This document shows, piece after piece, positions 60,018 to 64,000 of a DNA stretch of 64,000 nucleotides. A program made the position numbers and the translations under genes. A model generated the notes under the pieces. That model searched no databases. It was not told where the DNA came from and saw only the letters and a list, made by a program, of their open reading frames with translations. Numbering within the stretch: the first letter of the stretch is position 1; every line of letters starts with the position of its first letter. Source of the DNA: Firmicutes bacterium CAG:194 (lineage in GTDB: Bacteria > Bacillota > Clostridia > Lachnospirales > Lachnospiraceae); assembly GCA_000432915.1 (NCBI GenBank), contig HF995233.1, positions 91,456-155,455 on the forward strand. The letters run 5' to 3'.

Positions 60018-60620
60018 TTAACTACAAACACTTATGATCTCTTTCATCCCGATCCCGCAGGATAAGAGATGGATGAGGCTTTCTTTTGCATATTCGAATC
60101 GGTCAAATAGTGCTTTCTTTGCTTCCGGATCTTTGTAAACCTTCCAGTAGCCTGTGTATAAGCTGTTTTTTCCCTGCTGTGACACAAATCCTTCCACGTC
60201 CTCCGGTGGATATCCGAGGATCAGTCCCAGTTCATGCGGAAAATCCTTCTTCTCCAGCATGTATTTCTGATATCGTCTGCAACAGGTATCTAAAATGCAA
60301 TCAGGTGTGACATTGTCATAACCGAATCTGGTAAGAAGCTCTGCTACGTCTTTCCGGCTCAGATAGCTTGTAAGCTGATTTTCCTGATATAGCAGAAAAA
60401 GCACTCTGCCGTCCAAAAGTCCCATCTGATAAACGGATATGCCACTGTTTTCCAAAATATCATACATCGCCTTGTAAGCATCCAGTCCGATACTGAACAG
60501 ATTGGAAATCTTCATTCCGGTGATCAGTGGTGCACATTGCATTGCCAGCTCAACTTCTACCTGATTGATACTTTCTTCCATCGACATCTGCTTCAGAATT
60601 TTCCAGGTATCCCGACTCAA
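60018..60620 (-). CDS. DUF3793 family protein
   Basis: The 200-residue product belongs to DUF3793, which is found beside flavodoxin genes in Clostridia and has no known activity. It is cytosolic, with cysteines in AMQCAPLITG, DCILDTCCRRYQKYML and LLSCGIGM, plus a conserved segment FPHELGLILGYPPEDVEGF. The start is TTG (60618-60620), with GAGGAGG 7 bases upstream. It has its own promoter (60667-60695), and the palindrome at 60643-60658 lies between promoter and start. Confidence 0.87.
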   Translation of the reverse strand: MSRDTWKILKQMSMEESINQVEVELAMQCAPLITGMKISNLFSIGLDAYKAMYDILENSGISVYQMGLLDGRVLFLLYQENQLTSYLSRKDVAELLTRFGYDNVTPDCILDTCCRRYQKYMLEKKDFPHELGLILGYPPEDVEGFVSQQGKNSLYTGYWKVYKDPEAKKALFDRFEYAKESLIHLLSCGIGMKEIISVCS

Positions 60621-60642
60621 ATCACAGCCTCCTCTCTTATTG

Positions 60643-60658
60643 GTTAGTTGTTTCTAAC
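60643..60658. promoter_or_regulatory. GTTAG-N6-CTAAC palindrome upstream of DUF3793/flavodoxin, candidate metalloregulator operator
   Basis: GTTAGTTGTTTCTAAC, extended by one G/C pair to GGTTAG..CTAACC. It starts 8 bases after the -10 box, over the likely transcription start. The twin site at 59473-59488 precedes eno. Confidence 0.55.
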
Positions 60659-60666
60659 CTACTAAA

Positions 60667-60695
60667 ATGATATAGAATGATTTACGTTTCGTCAA
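60667..60695 (-). promoter_or_regulatory. Promoter of the DUF3793-flavodoxin operon
   Basis: On the minus strand TTGACG (60690-60695) and TATCAT (60667-60672) with 17-base spacing. The remaining bases 60696-60845 hold an AT-rich stretch with one small hairpin (ACACAGC at 60740-60746 with GCTGTGT at 60753-60759) and no gene. Confidence 0.6.
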
Positions 60696-60845
60696 GGGTT
60701 TGAACTGATAATATTTTTCACTTATAAAAGGGAAATTATACACAGCGGATGGGCTGTGTTTTGAATTACAGACAGGAAAATTTACTGTTTTAACAAAAAA
60801 ACATGAAAAATATATAAGGGATATGGGCATATATGTAATACAAGA

Positions 60846-61112
60846 TATAAAAAAGCAGGATTCACCTATAATAAGCAATCGATAGTGTAGCCGACCGAGA
60901 TTTGCAAAGCCCTTGCCGTGCTCCGGCCACCACGCTTTTTGGTATATGTAACGGATTTACACAGTAAATCCGTTATGTAGCCTCTGTGCATCGGCGAAGC
61001 CGATTTCACATGCACAGAGGTTCGAGTGGCTGGAGCACATGCAATAGGTGCTTTTCGCAAATCGCAGGGTAGGCAAACGTGATTGCGTTTATAGATGGAT
61101 CCTGCTTTTATA
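60846..61112 (+). repeat. Structured dispersed element, copy C (largest)
   Basis: Outer arms TATAAAAAAGCAGG (60846-60859) and CCTGCTTTTATA (61101-61112) continue inward as ATTCACCTATAATAAGCAATC facing GATTGCGTTTATAGATGGAT. The core ends match copies A and B (GATAGTGTAGCCGACCGAG; AAATCGCAGGGTAGGCAAAC). The centre is longer and adds two strong hairpins, AACGGATTTAC..GTAAATCCGTT and CCTCTGTGCAT..ATGCACAGAGG, inside a GTGCTCCGGCCA/TGGCTGGAGCAC stem. It ends 5 bases before the nrdG stop codon. Confidence 0.8.
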
Positions 61113-61117
61113 AAATT

Positions 61118-61627
61118 TTATGCATAATTCCCGCAATGTAAAACCGGGGTTTTGTGATCTGTCTGCTGGAGGGATTTCTGCACATCGATCACGCGCTGGT
61201 TGCTGCTTCCCTTCCAGCGAAGCTTTGTATCGCGCAGCTCTTCCACATATTCGCCGTCTACCAGTACATTGACATATTTCATGACCGGATCATGCATCAC
61301 GTTTTCCCAGACATCACCGGTGTAAAGCCAGATTGTCTTATTTGGAAATTTCTCGTGGATCTCTGTCATAAGAGTACGGACTCCTACACGGTTTGCTGCA
61401 TGCAGTGGGTCTCCGCCGGAAAATGTAATTCCGGAAATATACGGTTTGGAAAGCTGGTCAAAGATCTCTTCCTTTGCCGCATCATCAAATTCCAGTCCGC
61501 CATTCGGATCCCATGTCACAGGATTCTGACAGCCCTTGCAGCAATGGCTGCAGCCTGCCACCCATAATACAACTCGCAGACCATCGCCATTCAGCATATC
61601 ATCTTTGGTAATATTATGATATCTCAT
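61118..61627 (-). CDS. nrdG: Anaerobic ribonucleotide reductase-activating protein NrdG
   Basis: NrdG is the radical SAM activase that installs the glycyl radical on NrdD. The 169-residue product has the cluster motif WVAGCSHCCKGCQNPVTWD (CxxxCxxC), then GITFSGGDPLHAANR and a C-terminal part ending VLHCGNYA. Its start overlaps the nrdD stop by one base, so the two are coupled. A structured repeat lies directly behind it. Confidence 0.96.
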   Translation of the reverse strand: MRYHNITKDDMLNGDGLRVVLWVAGCSHCCKGCQNPVTWDPNGGLEFDDAAKEEIFDQLSKPYISGITFSGGDPLHAANRVGVRTLMTEIHEKFPNKTIWLYTGDVWENVMHDPVMKYVNVLVDGEYVEELRDTKLRWKGSSNQRVIDVQKSLQQTDHKTPVLHCGNYA

Positions 61628-63816
61628 TACATACTCTTCCTTTCTGCGATCTCTGCCATTTTAGCATCAGATAATCTGGTATCTCCATGTACACGGGAAT
61701 ATGCCAGATAGCCGTTCATACGGTCGATCTTTGTCAGATTCCGACTGCCGCATTTCGGGCATACGTCCATTTCCAGTTCCTGATGTCCACAGTCATCACA
61801 GTAAGCAAGTGACATATTGACGCCTTCATAAAAGCCCATATCCATCGCACGGTGGATCAGCGACTTGATCGCTTCCAGATTGTAATCGATCGGATATTTG
61901 ACATACTGGATCTTGCCACCGTTGCAAAGCTCCCAGAAACGATATTCCTTATCCTGCTTTTCGATCGGTGTGATATTCTCCGTTACATGGCAGTGGAAGC
62001 TGTTGGATACATATTCCCTGTCGGAAACACCTTCCACAATACCATATTTGGCACGGAACTGTTTTACCTGCAGACCGCAGAGGTTTTCAGCCGGTGTTCC
62101 GTAGATCGCATACAGATTGCCATCTTCTTTTTTGAACTCATTTACTTTGTCATTGATATGCTCCAGTACTTCCAGTGCAAATTCACCGTCTTCCACAAGA
62201 GATTTTCCGTTATACAGCTCCTGCAGCTCGTTAAATGCCGTAATACCAAAGGATGCGGTTGCACTCTTTAAGATCGGTTTGATCTTATCATGCAGCTGCA
62301 GATGTCCGCCTAAAAAGCCTCCTTCACAATAGGCAAGCGGATTGGTGGATGCACGCATCTCACCCAGGTATGCATAGGTTCTGATATGCAGGTTACGGAT
62401 CAGATTCAGATAATAATCCAGTACTTCATAGAAGTCCTTGTTTTCCTGTCTGGATTTTGCAAGGATCATAGGTAAGTGCAGGGAAACCGCACCAATATTA
62501 AAACGACCAACGAATACAGGTTCATCCTGATCATCTGCCGGATACATACCGCCTCTTTCATACCATGGAGAAAGGAATGCACGACAACCCATCGGGGAAA
62601 TGACCTTGCCATACTGCTTATACATGCTTGCAATATAGCCCTTGCCGGTCAGAGACAGCCAGTCCGGATACATGGTCTTGGCAGAACATTTCACGCCTGC
62701 TTCAAACACATCTTCCAGCGGCTTGCCCGGTCCATGCAGGTTCTCATCATATAAAAATACGATCTTCGGGAATAATACCGGCTTCTTACATTCTTTCTTG
62801 CCCTGTCCACGTCTTCTGACATTCAAAAGGGAAATCGTTGCAAGCTTTGCAAATCTGCCTGTTCCGATACCTGCTGTTACCGTGATGAACGGATAATCGC
62901 CACGGCTTGAAGCTACGGTATTGAATTTATATTCCCAGCCCTGAAAGCCCTGTTCAAATTCGCGCACAACGTCTGCGTAGGCTTCTGACTCTGCTGTTTC
63001 CCGGTCGATGCCGAGACGTACATATTTATCAATATCTCTCTGGTAGGATTTTTCCGCATACGGCTCTAAAATCTTATCTACCTCGGGTACGGTAAAACCA
63101 CCATACTGCTGGGAGGCTGCGGAAAGCACGATATCACCGATGACATCAAATGCCACATCCAGTGTCTTCGGCTCGTTATACCAGATATTACCCATTTCAA
63201 AGCCGCCCTTTAAGACGCTTGCCACATCAAACAGACAGCAGTTCATCGTATCACGTCTTGCGGACATATCATGTACATAAATATAACCGTCACGACATGC
63301 CTGGATTTCTTCCGTTGTCATGAAGAATTTCTGATACAGCTCTTTGTTGAACTGGTTGAAGATCAGACTTCTCTTTGTGGATACCAAAGCGGAGTCCGTA
63401 TTGGCATTTTCTTTATCTCCCACATACATGATGGACTGACTCTTTTTATATACATCGTCCATCATCTTAACAAAATCCTGCTTATAATTGCGGTAATCAC
63501 GGTAGGATTTGGCTACGATCGGCTTTACATCCTCCAGTGCACTTTCCACAATATTGTGCATGATCGGGATTGGGATCTCATCTGTCTCCAGCTCATCCAC
63601 TTTATTCACAACATACTGGCAGATATGCTTCTTTTCATCCTCTGTAAACTTTGTCAGCGCACGATATGCAGACTTTCCGACTGCATCAATGACCTTCTGG
63701 ACATTAAATCTTTCCAGACTGCCATCCTTTTTGATAACCTTTACATCCTTCTGCGGATGATAAAGCTTTCCATATTCAACCTCGTCTCTGCTCTGTTCCA
63801 TTACCTCGTTTGTCAT
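61627..63816 (-). CDS. nrdD: Anaerobic ribonucleoside-triphosphate reductase NrdD
   Basis: NrdD makes deoxynucleotides without oxygen. The 729-residue product has an N-terminal ATP-cone (VIKKDGSLERFNVQKVIDAVGKSAY). The barrel with active-site cysteines follows. A C-terminal zinc site has four cysteines in YCDDCGHQ and DVCPKCGSRN, and the glycyl-radical loop is RMNGYLAYSRVHGDTRLSD. ATG 63816 (MTNEVMEQ) is preferred over the open-frame 63846. Tandem NrdR-like boxes lie upstream. It is coupled to nrdG. Confidence 0.96.
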   Translation of the reverse strand: MTNEVMEQSRDEVEYGKLYHPQKDVKVIKKDGSLERFNVQKVIDAVGKSAYRALTKFTEDEKKHICQYVVNKVDELETDEIPIPIMHNIVESALEDVKPIVAKSYRDYRNYKQDFVKMMDDVYKKSQSIMYVGDKENANTDSALVSTKRSLIFNQFNKELYQKFFMTTEEIQACRDGYIYVHDMSARRDTMNCCLFDVASVLKGGFEMGNIWYNEPKTLDVAFDVIGDIVLSAASQQYGGFTVPEVDKILEPYAEKSYQRDIDKYVRLGIDRETAESEAYADVVREFEQGFQGWEYKFNTVASSRGDYPFITVTAGIGTGRFAKLATISLLNVRRRGQGKKECKKPVLFPKIVFLYDENLHGPGKPLEDVFEAGVKCSAKTMYPDWLSLTGKGYIASMYKQYGKVISPMGCRAFLSPWYERGGMYPADDQDEPVFVGRFNIGAVSLHLPMILAKSRQENKDFYEVLDYYLNLIRNLHIRTYAYLGEMRASTNPLAYCEGGFLGGHLQLHDKIKPILKSATASFGITAFNELQELYNGKSLVEDGEFALEVLEHINDKVNEFKKEDGNLYAIYGTPAENLCGLQVKQFRAKYGIVEGVSDREYVSNSFHCHVTENITPIEKQDKEYRFWELCNGGKIQYVKYPIDYNLEAIKSLIHRAMDMGFYEGVNMSLAYCDDCGHQELEMDVCPKCGSRNLTKIDRMNGYLAYSRVHGDTRLSDAKMAEIAERKSM

Positions 63817-63870
63817 TATAAAACTCAACCTCTCTTTAAAAAACAAGCGGCCAGCTTTGACCGTCTATCT

Positions 63871-63916
63871 ACATAATATAGCATTTTGATACATCCGCAA
63901 AAGCTATATCTTGTGG
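63871..63916 (-). promoter_or_regulatory. Tandem NrdR-like boxes upstream of nrdD
   Basis: CTATATCTTG within 63901-63916 matches the NrdR core CWATATMTWG. A weaker TAATATAGCA lies within 63871-63886. Their ATAT centres are about 30 bp apart, close to three helix turns, as in paired NrdR sites. The downstream bases to 64000 contain no gene I can identify. Confidence 0.4.
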
Positions 63917-64000
63917 TGTACAGTTACTAAGTATAAAAGAAACCGCCCTGCCTGTCAACGAATCCATATCAATAATAATGCACAAAATTAAAAGCATTAT

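Noticed and set aside
42997..61112. Insertion sequence
   Set aside because: The inverted-repeat elements carry no transposase frame. A non-autonomous MITE remains possible and is listed as an alternative.

Overview
The window looks like a chromosomal segment of an anaerobic, low-to-mid GC Clostridia bacterium, most probably Lachnospiraceae. This is inferred from the mix of genes: a GGGtGRT protein beside a NifU-like scaffold, a DUF3793/flavodoxin pair, the TIGR03960/TIGR03936 radical SAM pair ahead of RNase G and rplU-prp-rpmA, an L27 with a cleavable N-terminal extension, anaerobic NrdD/NrdG, and strong AGGAGG-type ribosome binding sites. No species can be named from the sequence alone. The content is almost entirely core metabolism and housekeeping. 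I see no prophage, no insertion sequence with a transposase, no CRISPR array and no rRNA.

Layout. 1-5.7 kb: end of a probable RluA-type pseudouridine synthase, recU, then a compact histidine operon (hisZ-hisG-hisD-hisB-hisI) with a near-consensus promoter overlapping the recU stop codon. 5.8-14.9 kb: a small membrane protein, the radical SAM pair, RNase G/E, a NUDIX hydrolase, rplU-prp-rpmA with an L21-type leader, then obgE-yhbY-nadD-yqeK-rsfS. 15-18.2 kb: lexA and a divergent yneA-like division inhibitor sharing an SOS control region, a tyrosine recombinase and ttcA. 18.4-25.4 kb: a glycerol-1-phosphate dehydrogenase-like enzyme, an AI-2E family transporter, a cytidylate-kinase-like protein, a secreted CAP protein and a GH43 glycosidase with a damaged start. 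25.4-35.7 kb: GGGtGRT/NifU-like pair, a left-handed beta-helix protein, topB, a DUF234 ATPase, a GGDEF/EAL protein, asd and argH. 35.9-42.6 kb: an ABC transporter without a binding protein, tRNA-Thr(CGU), a MscS channel, glgB with a coiled-coil tail, and a DUF1015 protein. 43.4-51.7 kb: leuB-ilvD-ilvB, an L,D-transpeptidase, serC and serA, all on the minus strand. 51.9-57.8 kb: a DUF815 ATPase, yajC, tgt, xth, a VanY-type carboxypeptidase and aroC. 58-63.8 kb: eno, flavodoxin, DUF3793, nrdG and nrdD.

The genes form several biosynthetic blocks (His, Ser, Ile/Val/Leu, Arg, the aspartate-family and chorismate branches) with translation, replication/repair and envelope functions between them. Several blocks are incomplete here (no hisA/F/H/C/E, no ilvC/N, no leuA/C/D), so the rest must lie elsewhere.

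The least expected content is intergenic. Three families of dispersed, palindromic, non-coding repeats occur in this 64 kb. (i) Three copies of a 170-267 nt element with conserved internal ends and partly locus-specific but self-complementary outer arms (42997-43166, 43249-43419, 60846-61112). This is the best candidate for an undescribed structured RNA or MITE-like element. (ii) Two copies of an 88 nt element abutting terminators (37470-37557, 57836-57923). (iii) A short REP-like palindrome at 15651-15690 and 41260-41328. A 16 bp palindrome of the GTTAG-N6-CTAAC type is found upstream of both eno and the DUF3793/flavodoxin operon.
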